Shown here: piece after piece, positions 26,761 to 37,600 of the stretch
Layout: every line of letters starts with the position of its first letter
Numbering within the stretch: the stretch's first letter is position 1
Source of the DNA: CAVRCA01 sp963719345
Lineage (GTDB): Bacteria; Pseudomonadota; Alphaproteobacteria; Acetobacterales; Acetobacteraceae
Direction: 5' to 3'
Length of the DNA stretch: 64,000 nucleotides
Assembly (NCBI GenBank): GCA_963719345.1
Contig: CAVRCA010000001.1
Coordinates: 744,001 to 808,000 of the forward strand
The notes under the pieces: generated by a model
The model's database searches: none
What the model saw: the letters and a program-made list of their open reading frames with translations, nothing else
Told to the model about the DNA's origin: nothing
Translations under genes and position numbers: made by a program

Positions 26761-27947
26761 ATGGCCGATACGTCCGGCATCGATCGCGTGCTCGCCGCCG
26801 CCGTCGAGCGCGGCGAGATACCCGGAGTGGTCGCGGCAGCCGGCGACGGAGGCCGGCGACGATCTACGAGGGCGCTTTCGGGAGGCGAGAGATCGCCCAA
26901 CCGGCAGCGATGACGACCGACACGGTGTTCTGCGATCGCCTCGATGACAAAGGCGATCGTCTCCGCAGCCGCGATGCAGCTTGTCGAACAGGGCAAGGTC
27001 GGCCTAGAGCAAAACCTCGGCGACGTGCTCCCAATCCTCGCCAGCCCAAAGTGATCGAGGGATGGGACGGGAGCGGCCAGCCGCGGCTGCGCCCCGCGCG
27101 CAATCCGGTGACGCTGCGGCACTTGCTGACGCACACCGCCGGCTTCAGCTACGAGATATTCAACGCGGATATCGGGCGTTACCAGCAGCAAACGGGCGTG
27201 CCCAGCATCTTCACCTGCGAGAATCGCGCGCTCACGACACCGCTCGTCGCCGAGCCGGGTTCGCGATGGGAGTACGGCATCAATATCGATTTTATCGGCA
27301 AGCTGGTGGAGGCGCTGAGCGAGCCAGCGACTCGACGCCTACTTGCAGGATCATTTGTTCGGCCCGCTCGGCATGACGGACACGGGCTTCAAGATTCGGC
27401 CTGATCAGCGGGCGCGCTTGGCCGGAATGCATGCGCGCTCCGCGGAGCGGGTCGCTGGCCCCCATCCCATTCGAGATGCCGCAGGAACCGGAATTCCACA
27501 TGGGCGGCGGCGGCCTTTACTCGACGGCACGTGACTATCTTGCGTTCTGCCGCATGATCCTCGGTCGCGGCACGCTGAACGGCGCGCAGGTGTTGCGGCC
27601 AGAGACGGTCGCGCTGATGTCGCGCAATCACATCGGCGACATAAATGTGCCAGGCCTGCATAGCGCGGTGCCGACACTGTCCAACCCTGCCGAGTTTTTC
27701 CCCGGCATGGTCAAAAAATGGGGACTTGGCTTCTTGATCAACACGGATGCCGTTCCCTGCCGCCGGAGCTCCAACAGCCTGACCTGGGCCGGATAGCCAA
27801 CACGTATTTCTGGATCGACCCGGCGGCCGAGCGGCCGGGGTGATCCTGACGCAGATTCTGCCGTTCGCCGACGCGGCCGTGCTGCGACTCTACGACGAGT
27901 TCGAGACGGCCGTGTACCAGGCCACCGGCGTGCGCGAAGCGGCGTAA
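26761..27947 (+). pseudogene. Serine hydrolase of the beta-lactamase/esterase family, about seven frame breaks
   Basis: Pieced across frames this gives about 395 residues of a class C beta-lactamase-like esterase or penicillin-binding-type hydrolase. Pieces in order: MADTSGIDRVLAAAVERG, then TIYEGAFGRREIAQPAAM, then the nucleophile block WIASMTKAIV (S-x-x-K), LRHLLTHTAGFSYE with the Tyr-type region, LDAYLQDHLFGPLGMTDTGF, FHMGGGGLYSTARDYLAF, and TYFWIDPAAER near the end. Frames change near 26855, 26932, 27045, 27320, 27450, 27790 and 27838; three look like insertions and four like deletions. No stop interrupts the repaired frame and all motifs survive, so this is either a very recent pseudogene or a poorly read segment. 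An AGGAG site precedes the ATG. It is an unlikely resistance gene; relatives act as esterases. Confidence 0.6.
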
Positions 27948-27950
27948 AAG

Positions 27951-29156
27951 CTACTCCGCGGCCATCGTCGCCGGCCGCGTGATCGTGTCCGGCGTCAGCT
28001 CGCGCAAGCGGGGCAGGACTTCCTTGGCAAACAGGGAGATATTTGCGGCGGTGTCGTCGGCGCTCAGATGGCCACCCTGCAGGAATGCGAGGAGGTGGCC
28101 AAAACCGCCCATCCGCGCGTTGAACGCCTTGATCTGCTCGAAAACGTCGTCCGGCGTGCCGGCGAACACCGTGTCGGTCGACATCAGTTCCTCGACCGTC
28201 GCACGCGTGTGGTCGATCGACTTGCCGTCCTCGTTGCCAACAAAGCGCGCCTTGCCGCGCGGCGCCCGCAGCAACCCGATATTGGCACCGACCGAGTTGT
28301 AGCCCGGCGGGTTGGTGAACGGCTCGGCCACGATCGGGGAGGTGCGGATGTAATCGGCCGCCAGATTGGCGATGCGCAATCCTTCCTCGCGCGTCGGGCC
28401 GACGCCGACGATTGCCGCATAGGCCAGCCGGTCCGGCCCCGCGGTCCAGCCCAACTCCTGCGCCCGTTGGCGATAGGCGTCGAACATCGGCTTGGCGATG
28501 CCGCCCGACAGCAAGGTTCCCACCACATGGCCGTGCTCGGCCGCCATGCGCCCGGTCTCGACCGAAAGCCCGGTCATCCACACCGGCGGCGTCGGCTGCT
28601 GCAGCGGCCGCGGCCAGATGTTGACGTTGCGATAGTGGAAAAATTCACCCTCCCAGCTGAACGGGCCGTCGGTGGTGGAGAGCGCCTTGAGAATGAGATC
28701 GTGCGCCTCCCAGTAGCGGCGCATGAGGTTGGCCGGATTGCTGTTCGCCGGCGCGATCTCGTACGGTGCGCCCTTCACCAGCCCCATTTCCAGCCGGCCG
28801 CCGGACACCACATCGATCCACGCCATTTCCTCGGCCACGCGCACCGGATCGGGGCGGTGGGCGATCGGGTTGCCGAGCGAGAGCAGGCGCGCCTTCTTGG
28901 TTTGCCGGGCGAGAACGGCCAGGGCGAGCGGCACCGCGCAAGTCAGGCAGGTCGCAGTGCTATGGTGCTCATTGACCATGATGTTGAGCCCGACCTCGTC
29001 GGCGAGCATGAACTCGTCGAGGTAGCGGTTCAGCAGCTGGTGGCCGGTCGCGGGGTCGAAGGCGCGGTTCGGCAGGGTGACGCGCAGCGACCCGCGCGCA
29101 AGGCCCTCGTCCCAGGCCGGGTGATAGGCCATCTCGGAAAAATGCCAGACTTGCAT
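27951..29156 (-). CDS. LLM-class flavin-dependent oxidoreductase
   Basis: A 401-residue luciferase-like monooxygenase, bacterial luciferase alpha-chain type. Landmarks are ADEVGLNIMVNEHHSTAT near residue 55, LLSLGNPIAHRPDPVRVAEE, DVVSGGRLEMGLVKG, and VWMTGLSVETGRMAAEHGH. The family uses FMNH2 and oxygen on diverse substrates; this one cannot be assigned further. A GGAG lies 9 bases before the ATG. It is 19 bases downstream of the alpha/beta hydrolase gene on the same strand, so the two probably form an operon, a common pairing for oxidative breakdown of a small organic compound. Confidence 0.8.
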   Translation of the reverse strand: MQVWHFSEMAYHPAWDEGLARGSLRVTLPNRAFDPATGHQLLNRYLDEFMLADEVGLNIMVNEHHSTATCLTCAVPLALAVLARQTKKARLLSLGNPIAHRPDPVRVAEEMAWIDVVSGGRLEMGLVKGAPYEIAPANSNPANLMRRYWEAHDLILKALSTTDGPFSWEGEFFHYRNVNIWPRPLQQPTPPVWMTGLSVETGRMAAEHGHVVGTLLSGGIAKPMFDAYRQRAQELGWTAGPDRLAYAAIVGVGPTREEGLRIANLAADYIRTSPIVAEPFTNPPGYNSVGANIGLLRAPRGKARFVGNEDGKSIDHTRATVEELMSTDTVFAGTPDDVFEQIKAFNARMGGFGHLLAFLQGGHLSADDTAANISLFAKEVLPRLRELTPDTITRPATMAAE

Positions 29157-29175
29157 GGCGACGGTCTCCGTTGGG

Positions 29176-29953
29176 TCAGGAACGCGCGGCGGCGAATGTC
29201 TCCAACTCGGCGGCGAAAGCCTCCGGCTGTTCCCAATGGGGGAAGTGGCCGGCCTTCGGGATCACAGCCGATGCCGCACCGGGAACGGCGGCACGCCAGC
29301 CTTCCGGCACTGCCGAACCGAGGATGCGGTCGGCCGCGCCCCAGATCAGCAATGTCGGGATGTCGATGCGGTGCAGCCAGCGCTTGAGGTGCGGGTTGTG
29401 CATGTACGGCTTCCAGCCGAACAATGCGAAGGCTTGGCGCGCGCGGGCGACGGCCGCGACGTCGGCATCCGGCATCGCCGCGTAATCCACCTCGCCCTGC
29501 TTGGGATCGGCCCAGGCCAATTCGAGGAACTCGGTGCGGGTGATGCCGTGCATGTCGGCGATGTCGCGGTCGAGCGGCCCGCTCACCTTGACCCCGAGCG
29601 GCGCGGCAAGTGCCAGGCAGCCAAACCGTCGCGTGTTGCGCACCGCCATCTCGGCCGCAATCCAGCCCCCGAACGAGGCGCCCACCAGCACCGCATCTTC
29701 CAGGCCAAGCCGGTCGGCGAGATCGAGATAGAGGTATGCGAGGTCGTCCACCGGTACTGAGCCATTCGGGCAGCGCCGACCGGCCGAAGCCCGGATGCAG
29801 GGGCGCGATCACCCGGTGACGGCGCGCCAGTCTCTCGAGCCAGGGGCGGCCGGGTTCGAGCCCGTCGCCGGCATGCAGGAACAGCAGCGGCCGGCCGTTG
29901 CCACGCTGCTCGACCTCGAGATCAACGCCCGCGACCGCGATCGTCTCCGTCAT
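29176..29953 (-). CDS. Alpha/beta hydrolase, one frame break
   Basis: Repaired length 258 residues. The oxyanion region is PLLFLHAGDGLEPG, the nucleophile elbow is VGASFGGW with a normal serine, the acid is Asp in WGAADRILG, and the histidine is in KAGHFPHWEQP, so the triad is complete. The frame changes at about 29752; removing one base from ACCGGTGG gives S-T-V-D-D-L-A-Y. The start MTETIAVAG at 29953 has a GGGAGG site, and the ATG at 29751 seen downstream is an artefact of the break. Its partner is the LLM oxidoreductase next to it. Substrate unknown; haloalkane, lipase and C-C hydrolase families share this layout. Confidence 0.8.
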
Positions 29954-30033
29954 GCGCCGTCCTCCCTTGCCGACACGCCAGCCCGCGAAAGGCGGGCGTT
30001 CCGTCCGCCAACCCGAAATGGCATTGTCGGCGG

Positions 30034-30615
30034 ATGACCGCGCCGCGCAAGTCGCCAACGACGCCGCCCGACTCGGCCAAGCTGCACGAGGCGGCGCTTC
30101 TCTATCTGGCCCGGTTTGCCGCCACCGAGGCGTCGTTGCTCCGGGTGCTGCAGCGACGGATCGAGCGCTGGGCGCGAGAGGCCGCCCCGATGCAACCCGA
30201 TCCGGACGCCGTGGCAACTCAACGCCTGGCCGCCCTCGCGGCGGCCAAGGAAGTGGTCGGCCGGTTGGCGGCGGCAGGCGCGGTCGACGACTCCCAGTTC
30301 GCCAGCGCGCGGGCGCAACGGCTGCATCGGGAGGGACGTTCCCGCCGCGCGATCGCTGCCCATCTGGCCGCGCGCGGGATCGAGCGGGACACCGCGAATG
30401 CCGCGCTCCCGGAAGATGATCTTACGGCTGCTCTCGTCTTTGCCCGCCGGCGACGGATCGGCCCGTTTTGCAGCGGTGCTGCATCCGATGATGCCGAGCG
30501 TCATCGCGTACTGGGAATGCTGGCCCGCGCCGGGTTCACCCGCTCGGTCGCGTCAACGCTGCTGCAGATGACCCGGGACGCCGCCGAAGACATGATCGTC
30601 GCTAGTCGAAAGTAA
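30034..30615 (+). CDS. recX: Regulatory protein RecX
   Basis: A 193-residue RecX-type protein, which binds RecA filaments and limits recombinase activity. Three helical repeats can be seen: AALLYLARFAATEASLLRVLQRRIERW, then a central block ending GRSRRAIAAHLAARGIE, and a C-terminal one ending RVLGMLARAGFTRSVASTLL, in pieces of about 45 residues. Family members have the same RYL/SRR-x-L patterns. It is divergent from the alpha/beta hydrolase gene. recA is not in the window, unlike the frequent recA-recX pairing, but in alphaproteobacteria recX often stands alone. Confidence 0.75.
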   Translation: MTAPRKSPTTPPDSAKLHEAALLYLARFAATEASLLRVLQRRIERWAREAAPMQPDPDAVATQRLAALAAAKEVVGRLAAAGAVDDSQFASARAQRLHREGRSRRAIAAHLAARGIERDTANAALPEDDLTAALVFARRRRIGPFCSGAASDDAERHRVLGMLARAGFTRSVASTLLQMTRDAAEDMIVASRK

Positions 30616-30620
30616 CCAGG

Positions 30621-30794
30621 TCAGTGGATCAGCCAGTACACGAAGCCGCCCATTCCCGTCCACAGTCCGGCAGCCAGCACAAAGGCAGTGAACAGGCCCC
30701 TCGCCGGCGCGACTGCGTCGTATTTCGTCGTCCGTCGCCGTGCAGCGTCGCGTATGTCGGCGACATTAGACCGGGCTGGTGCAAAATCGCGCAT
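30621..30794 (-). CDS. Small membrane protein, 57 residues
   Basis: Starts MRDFAPARSNVADIRDAARR and ends in one hydrophobic helix FTAFVLAAGLWTGMGGFVYWLIH. The soluble half is basic, with RRRTTKY. It converges with recX, stops 5 bases apart. A longer start at 30839 would give 72 residues, but neither has a good ribosome site. I do not recognise a family. The helix with Gly-rich face and Trp near the end looks like a real small membrane protein rather than chance coding. Confidence 0.45.
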   Translation of the reverse strand: MRDFAPARSNVADIRDAARRRTTKYDAVAPARGLFTAFVLAAGLWTGMGGFVYWLIH

Positions 30795-30896
30795 CTTGTA
30801 CCTGACATGGCCGACGCCATGTTCCCCCTTGATGCGCAACCATGCCGCGTGTCGGGCACGCCGTCCAGCCGGGCGCCCTTGGCTACGGCCGACCGA

Positions 30897-31661
30897 CTAT
30901 GGCCGACGCCCCTCGGCGATGAAGGGCGGGTTGCCCCAGCCCGGCTTGCCGTAGGCCAGAGGCGGCCCCTCCAACGTGTGCACGGACCCGCCGGCGGCCT
31001 CGAGGACCGCCTGCGGCCCGGCGGTATCCCACTCCATTGTCGGACCGAATCGGGGGTAGAGATCGGCCGCGCCTTCGGCAACTCGGCAGAGCTTCAACCC
31101 CGAGCCGATGTTGGCGACCGAGGCGACCTTGCGGCCGGCGAGAAAGCTCCGCAGCCGGTCATCGTTGGCGTGATGGCGACTGGCCACCACTGCCAGTCCG
31201 TCGGGGGGCGCCACCCGGGCGCGGATCGTCCGTTCGCCGGCGCTGGTCCGCTTCCAGGCACCCTGGCCGACTATTCCGCCGAACATCTCACCGAGCGCCG
31301 GCACCCCGACGACGCCGAGCACGGCCCGGCCGTCGCGGATAAGCCCGATCTGGACGGTGAACTCGTTCTGACCGGCGCTGAACTCGCGCGTGCCGTCGAG
31401 CGGATCGACGAGCCAGAACGCCCGAGCCGCCTCGACAATTTTGCCGCCGGCGATTTCCTCCTCGGCGACTACCGGCAGATCCGGCGTCGCGTCCCGCAGT
31501 CCTTCGAGAATCAGTGCTTCCGCCGCGTGGTCGGCGGCAGTCACCGGCGAGTCGTCCGACTTGGCGTGTACGTCGAAGCCTCGCGCCCGAGTCGCCAGGA
31601 TGACGGCTCCGGCACGACGGGCGAGATCGGCCGCAAGCGAGAGCAGCTCTGCATCGTTCAT
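30897..31661 (-). CDS. cysQ: 3'(2'),5'-bisphosphate nucleotidase
   Basis: A 254-residue member of the inositol-monophosphatase superfamily that removes the 3'-phosphate of PAP from sulfate assimilation or sulfotransfer. Metal-site blocks are SPVTAADHAAEALI, PVVAEEEIAGGK, LVDPLDGTREF and MEWDTAGPQAVLEAAGG, and GQNEFTVQIGLI is the CysQ signature. The start MNDAELLSL is 22 bases before the glycosyltransferase stop at 31684 on the same strand. It may be co-transcribed with the glycan genes; sulfated glycan synthesis would produce PAP, but no sulfotransferase is visible here. Confidence 0.85.
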   Translation of the reverse strand: MNDAELLSLAADLARRAGAVILATRARGFDVHAKSDDSPVTAADHAAEALILEGLRDATPDLPVVAEEEIAGGKIVEAARAFWLVDPLDGTREFSAGQNEFTVQIGLIRDGRAVLGVVGVPALGEMFGGIVGQGAWKRTSAGERTIRARVAPPDGLAVVASRHHANDDRLRSFLAGRKVASVANIGSGLKLCRVAEGAADLYPRFGPTMEWDTAGPQAVLEAAGGSVHTLEGPPLAYGKPGWGNPPFIAEGRRP

Positions 31662-31683
31662 CGCGCAACCATACACGCTGCGG

Positions 31684-34654
31684 TCATGCGGCGCTGCTGC
31701 CGAGGATGGTCCGGATCGCGTCGACGTACCGTTCGCGAACGGACTCGTGCTGCAGCCGGGCCAGGGCGCCGTCCCGCACCCGTGTCCAGAGCGCCTCCGA
31801 CCGGTAGAGCGACAGCACGGCTTCCGCAAACGCGGCGGCGTCGGTGGCGGGAGCCGCGACGATCTCCTGCCCGTCGTCCCAGCCAAGTTGACCGCGCAGC
31901 AGGTCGGTCGCGACCACCGGCAAGCCGTAGGACGCCGCCTCGTGCACCTTGTATGGCACTCCAGCCGCGAAGCGTGTGGGCGCCACGAACACGCGATGCG
32001 CGGCGTAGAGCGGCAGGGTGTCAGCGACGCAGCCCTGCAACGTGATGCGGGAATTGGCCCCGAGCCGCGTCAGGTCAACGTCGTCGGCAGTGTAACCCGC
32101 AACGGTGAGGCGCGTGCACCAGCCGAGTTCCCGCTCGATGAGGGGCAGCACTTCGCTGACGAACCAGTCGAGGGCGTCATAGTTCGGCGAGTCGGCGTCA
32201 TGGATGGCGCCGACGAACAGCAGGCCGGCCCGCTCGGACCAAGCGGCCGGCGTCGGCACGGCCGGCCGAAGATGGCCGAGCACATGCACGTTCCCAAAGC
32301 CGAGATCGCGGAGCACCGCCGCGTCATGTGACGTCACGGCCGCCAGTGCGTCGCAAAGCTCCGCACCGGCAAGCTCGCGCCGGATCGCGCTCGCTAAGTC
32401 AAGGTCCGGCTGACCCCGCAACGCCCGACGACTGGCTTCCCGCATGGCGGCGATCGCCTCGGTGTCGAGGACGATCCGAGGCCGCTTCGCACCCTGCTCC
32501 GGCAATGCTGCAAGAACCCGCTCGAGGTTGTGCGTGCGCACCACCCAGATCGTCGCGTACAGACCGGCGCGATCGCGCAGGAAATCGGCGAGATCATCCA
32601 GGCTGCGATCGTGCATCACCTCGATGGTGTCCGGGAAATCGGCGTACACGGCGGCCAGGTCGGCATCGTGTCGTCGCAGGGGGAACACCGTTACCTGCAA
32701 TCCCATTCCGGCCATCACCGCGACGACGTCGTTGGAGCGCACGTAGCCCGAGCCGAGCGCGCGCAACGGCACCATGTCTTCGATCAGCAGCACGTGCGGC
32801 CGCCGATCGGCCGAGCGTGCCCGCAGCGCGTCCCTGCCCTCCGGTCGTGTCGCCAGCCAAGCGTTGTGCCGCGCAACGAAAGTGGTGTGGCCGGCCGCCA
32901 TCTGCGCCTCGGCACTCGCTCGCGTCGACGAGCTGCCGTGTTCGAGATGGTGAACGACGATCGCCGGATCGAAGACGACGCGAAAGCCGGCCTGCGCAAT
33001 CCGGACGCAAAGGTCCACATCCTCGCAATAGGCGGGGGAGAACGCCACGTCGAAGCCGCCAAGCGAGGCGAGCAGGCTGGCACGCACCAGCAGGAACACG
33101 GCCGAGCAGAAATCCACGTCGCGCACGAAGTTGGCTTCCGGCGCCAGCGGCGAGGCGTCGCGCAGATAGCCGGCTGTCTCGCCGTCTCGCCAAACTATAC
33201 TGCCGGCTTCCTGCAGCACGCCGTGCGAGCGCAGCACCTTTCCGCCGACGGCGCCGATGCGGCTGTCCGAGCCGATCCGACGCAGCGCCACCGCCACCGC
33301 GCCGGGTGCGAGTTCGACGTCGTTGTTGAGGAACAGCACGGCGTCCGCGGTCACGCCCGACAAGGCTGCGTTGCAGGCCCGCACGAACCCGATGTTGCTG
33401 TCGAACCGCAACAGCCGGGCGCCGCGCACATAGCGCGTGATCCGCCGCGTCTCGTCGGCCGAGCCGGAGTCGACGAGAACGAGCTCGATCGGTCCCGCGA
33501 AATTGGCGCGCAGCGAGGCGAGCGCCATCATCGTCAGCGCAAACTGCCCATGCACCACCATGATGACGCTGAGCGCGGGCGGTCCGCCCAGCGTGAAATC
33601 GAGCGCTGTCCGGCCCCAGACCGGCAGCAACGACCTTGCCCGCATACGGAACAGCGTGCGGCCGCCCGGCTCCTCTACGGCGCACTCCGCCGGGGGCGCG
33701 GCGGCCCATCCGCGTGCCGCTCCGATACGGAGATAGTGGTCGAAGGCGTCGGTTGCACGACCGCACCGCAGATCGTCGCATATCTCGGGATAGGCGCCGA
33801 CATACCAGGCGAGATCCATTGCGGGATGCGGCGTGCGCATCTCGCGGGCGCCGTCTGTCAGATAGTGATCATACCCGTTTCGCCGGTGGCCCGCCGCAAC
33901 CGCCGCCGCCACGTCCGGGTAGCGCGCCAGATAAAAGGCTTCGGAGAACTCGGCGAGCGGATCGAAGCAGGTCGGCGTGTCGTTGCGAAGATAGTGCTCG
34001 AGCGCCCACCGCCACTCTCCGGACTCGCACAGCGCCGAATGGCGGCGCCGATAGAATGCCGGGTCGAAGAACGGCGACACCCGTACCTCCGCTCCGCCGC
34101 CCTCAATCCGGGCAAGGCAATGCGCGAACGCGTCGCCCTCGTCGAGATGGGGCTGCTCTTCGGCCGGCAGGGCGGAGCGATACAGGGCGGGTTCGAACAG
34201 AAGATGACCGATACGCCCTTCCCTGCTGCCGTGCCTGATATAATGGTCGTAGCCATTGAAGAAATCGCCTCCGGGGAACACCGCGTCGGCGAGATCGTGG
34301 TAGCGGGCGCGGTATTGTCGCTCATCGAACAGCCAGTGCGGGGAAAGCTTGGCGTAGCCGTCGCGGCAGTAATGATCGAAGCCCGAACTCGTAGTGGCCC
34401 TGATCGACCGCCGCGGCGATGTCCGGATAGCGGGCGAGATACCACTGCTCGTCAAAAAACAGGCTCGGCGAGTGTCGTTGTTTGCAGCCTTCGTCGAGGT
34501 AGTAGGCGAGGAGCGCTTCGGCCTCGCGCTCCGCGACGGGCGCCATCGCGGGCCTATAGCGCGCGCAATAGAGGGCGGGATCGAACAGTGCCCAGGCGAT
34601 CGGAGCCGGGTCGGTCAGCGACAAGACATGTCGGGCGGAGGACGGCTTCAGCAC
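31684..34654 (-). CDS. Multidomain glycosyltransferase: YPDVA repeats + GT2 + GT1/GT4, one frame break
   Basis: Repaired length 989 residues, start GTG at 34654 inside the stop of the upstream gene (GTGCTGA). The first ~310 residues are about seven copies of a 40-residue motif like FDEQWYLARYPDIAAAV...G.DHY...G..EGR, found in surface-polysaccharide glycosyltransferases. Then comes a GT2 domain: LSVIMVVHGQFALTMMALAS, VLVDSGSADETRR, LFLNNDVELAPGAV, GGFDVAFSPAYCEDVDLC. The C-terminal third is a GT1/GT4-like domain with LLFVGAIHDADSPNYDALDW and KVHEAASYGLPVVATDLLRG. The frame breaks at 34384; deleting one G after TTC joins Y-E-F-G-F-D-H-Y across two repeats. It probably transfers two different sugars in a surface glycan. 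Cytoplasmic, with no membrane helix seen. Confidence 0.75.
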
Positions 34655-37600
34655 GGCGCCGACACGGCCGGCCCGACCCCGGCACCGGCCAACAGCCGCT
34701 CGCAGACGGCGTAGACGGCAGCCGGCTCAAGCCCGTGCAGGCAGGCGAGATCGCGGTGGCAATCCTCCGCCCGCGCCAGATAGCACGGGCTGCACGCCAT
34801 GCTGCGCCGAACCACGACGGCGCGTGGACCCACGGGCGCCCACTCGCTCGCGTCCACCACGCCGGAATGGATGCCGACGGTCGGCACGCCGCACGCCGCC
34901 GCGATGTGCTTGGGCCCGCTGTTGTTGCCGACGAACAGCACGCAGGCGGCAAGCAGGGCGGGGAGGTCTGCAAGCGAGGTCTCCCCCACCACCGACAGCA
35001 CCGAAGCCGGATCGCTCACTCCGGCCACGATCCGTTCCCCAAGCTCCCGCTCGTCGCGGGCGCCGATCAAGAGGACGCGCGTGCCTGCCTCGACGGTCAG
35101 TCTCTCGACAAGCCGAAGATAGTGCTCGATGGGCCACTGCCGCATGACGTTGCCGACACCGGGATGGACGCACACCACTGGCCGGTCGAAGAACCGGCGG
35201 GCACGGCGGGACAGGAAGCGGAGCGAGCGACCGCGTCGAGGTGGCAACGGCACGAGCACGTTCCGGTCGGGCTGACTCGCGGTTGCCACCGCCTCGACCA
35301 GATTAACCAGGTCGTCGCCGACGTGGCCGCGCTTGGCCTGCATCGCGCGGTCGCCCTCCCACTCGAGAGCGACGTCGAGCCACGGAAACCGGCCGAGCTG
35401 ATCGAAGCCGACAAGATATCGCGCGCCGGTCGCTTGCAACACCTCGCGCGTATCGAGGTGCTTGCGCAGGTCGATTGCCAGGTCGAAGCGCTCGGGCGCA
35501 AGTCGTGCCTGCAAGACGGCCAAATCCTGCGGGGCGAGGTCGCGTTGTCCGAGGCCCGAACGGGCATGGAAGAACTCGAAGTCCACGAAATCGGCGATCC
35601 CGCCAGTCGCGAGCGCCAGGTCGCGAATGCCCTGGCTGCCCAGCAGAGTGATTTGGGCGGCGGGAAACAGCGCGCGCAACCGGTGCAGCGCCGGCACGGC
35701 GGTCAGGAAATCGCCGATATGGTCGAGCTTCACTGCCAGGATGCGCCGAATCTCGTCGCGGGCGAACAGCGGATGTCCGGCGCAGACCCGCTGCGTCGGT
35801 TCCTCCTCGGGCGCGTACTCATCCAGATTGCGGCTGAGGTGCGGATTGAAGAACGGATCACCGTGGAAAAAAATCCGTTGCCACCGGCGCTCGAAGCGGT
35901 CGGAATTGAACGCCTCCGGCAGACCGTCACGGCTCGCCCGTTCGTGGTGCAGCAGGGATGCGTGAGGCGTGTAGACGGTCGCGTATCCCGCCTCGTGGAC
36001 GCGCAGGCAGAAGTCGAGGTCGTTGTTGATGATCTCGTGCGCCTCATCGAACCCACCCAGGCGCTCGAAGAGCGCGCGACGGACCATCAGGCACGCGCCG
36101 GTCACCGCGATCACGTTGCGCGTCGTCAGCGCGAGCCCGAAATAGCCGGGCTGTTCCGCCGCCGCCAGTCGAAACGCATGCCGCGCCAGTCCTGGACGGG
36201 AGAGAAACATGCCGGCATGCTGCACCCGCCCGTCGGGATACAGCAGCTGCGGACCCACCACGCCGACACCGGGCAGCGCGGCCTGCTCAAGCATCGCATC
36301 CAGCCAGTCGAGACGGGTGATCTCGACGTCGTCGTTGAGGAACAGCAGAAATTCCCCGCTCGCCTTGCGCGCGGCAAGGTTGTTGAAGCGCGACCAGTTG
36401 AACGCACCGTCCGTACTGACGATGCGATCGACGTTCTCGGTCAGCCACTCCCGCCACTGCGCCCGCGCCGGCGGGATGTTTTCGATGCAGATGATCTCCA
36501 CCCGCCCGGCTTCCACGCTGGCGCGGACCGTCTCGATGCACCTGCGGACGCGCTCCTGCGACGCACAGGTCGGGATGATGACGGAGACGAGGCCGGGCAC
36601 GGGCTCGGTGCGGCGCAGGCGATAGCTGTGCGGCAAGCGGCCCGGCACGACCGACACCGGCAATCGCCGGCGCGTTGCGGCGGATGCCAGCGCCGCGCGT
36701 TCGCTGGCTTCCGGCTCCTCTACCGGTCCGCGCTGGCACAACAGGCGTGCGAGATGGTGGATGCCGTGCGCCGCCTCCGTGCAGCGCAGCACCAGATCAT
36801 ACTCACCGTCGTCCAGCAGCTGGCGCGCGGTGACGCCGACGCGCAGCAGCAACTCCGGCCGGGCGCACCAGAAGCGACCCACATAGTTGGCCGACAGCAG
36901 CAGGTGCGGCGACCAGCCGGGCTTGAAGAACGGCTCGCGCTCGCCGCTCGCCGGGCTCCGCCGAACCTCGTCGCAGTAGAACAGTTCGGCGGACCGATCG
37001 AGGCCGCTCGCCACCGCCATCTCGACCAGGGCGTCGGCACCCAGCCGGTCGCCGGGTCCGATCAGGGCGAACAGGGTCGCCGGCCGGGCGGCCTCGAAGG
37101 CGCGGTCGAGCGCCGCGCCGGGGCCGACGATCTGCATCCGGATCGCACGCTCCGGGGCGGCGTCCTGCAACCAAGCGCGGCCAAGGGCGGCGCATACCTC
37201 GCTCCCGGTGAGCAGCAGAAGCCGCCAATCCGCCCAGCCTTGTCGCAACAGGCCGTCGAGCGTGGCGTCGATTTCGCTGAGCTCGGCCGCTTCGCGCACC
37301 GGCAGCAGCAGCTGAAACTCCGGACGCCACGCGAGCCTGGACAACAGGTCCATCTGAAGATCCTGCTCGGCGCGCGGGTAGTGGCGGCGGATGCCGAGCA
37401 GTTCCTCCGCGTCGGCGGGCTTGCGGACGGTGAAGGTGAAGCGCGTCGCGTACTCATTTCCCTGGCGGGAGACCACGGTCACCACGGCCTCGTGCCGCCC
37501 CTCCTTGAGCAGGCGCGGCGGACAATTGAAGATGTAGCCACTGTGCAGCGCGTCGGGCCAGTCGGGCAGCGCGGCGGCAACATCCGGTCGCGGCGAGCCA

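Noticed and set aside
26761..27947. Antibiotic-resistance beta-lactamase
   Set aside because: The S-x-x-K family also covers esterases and peptidases; no secretion signal is visible and the frame is broken.
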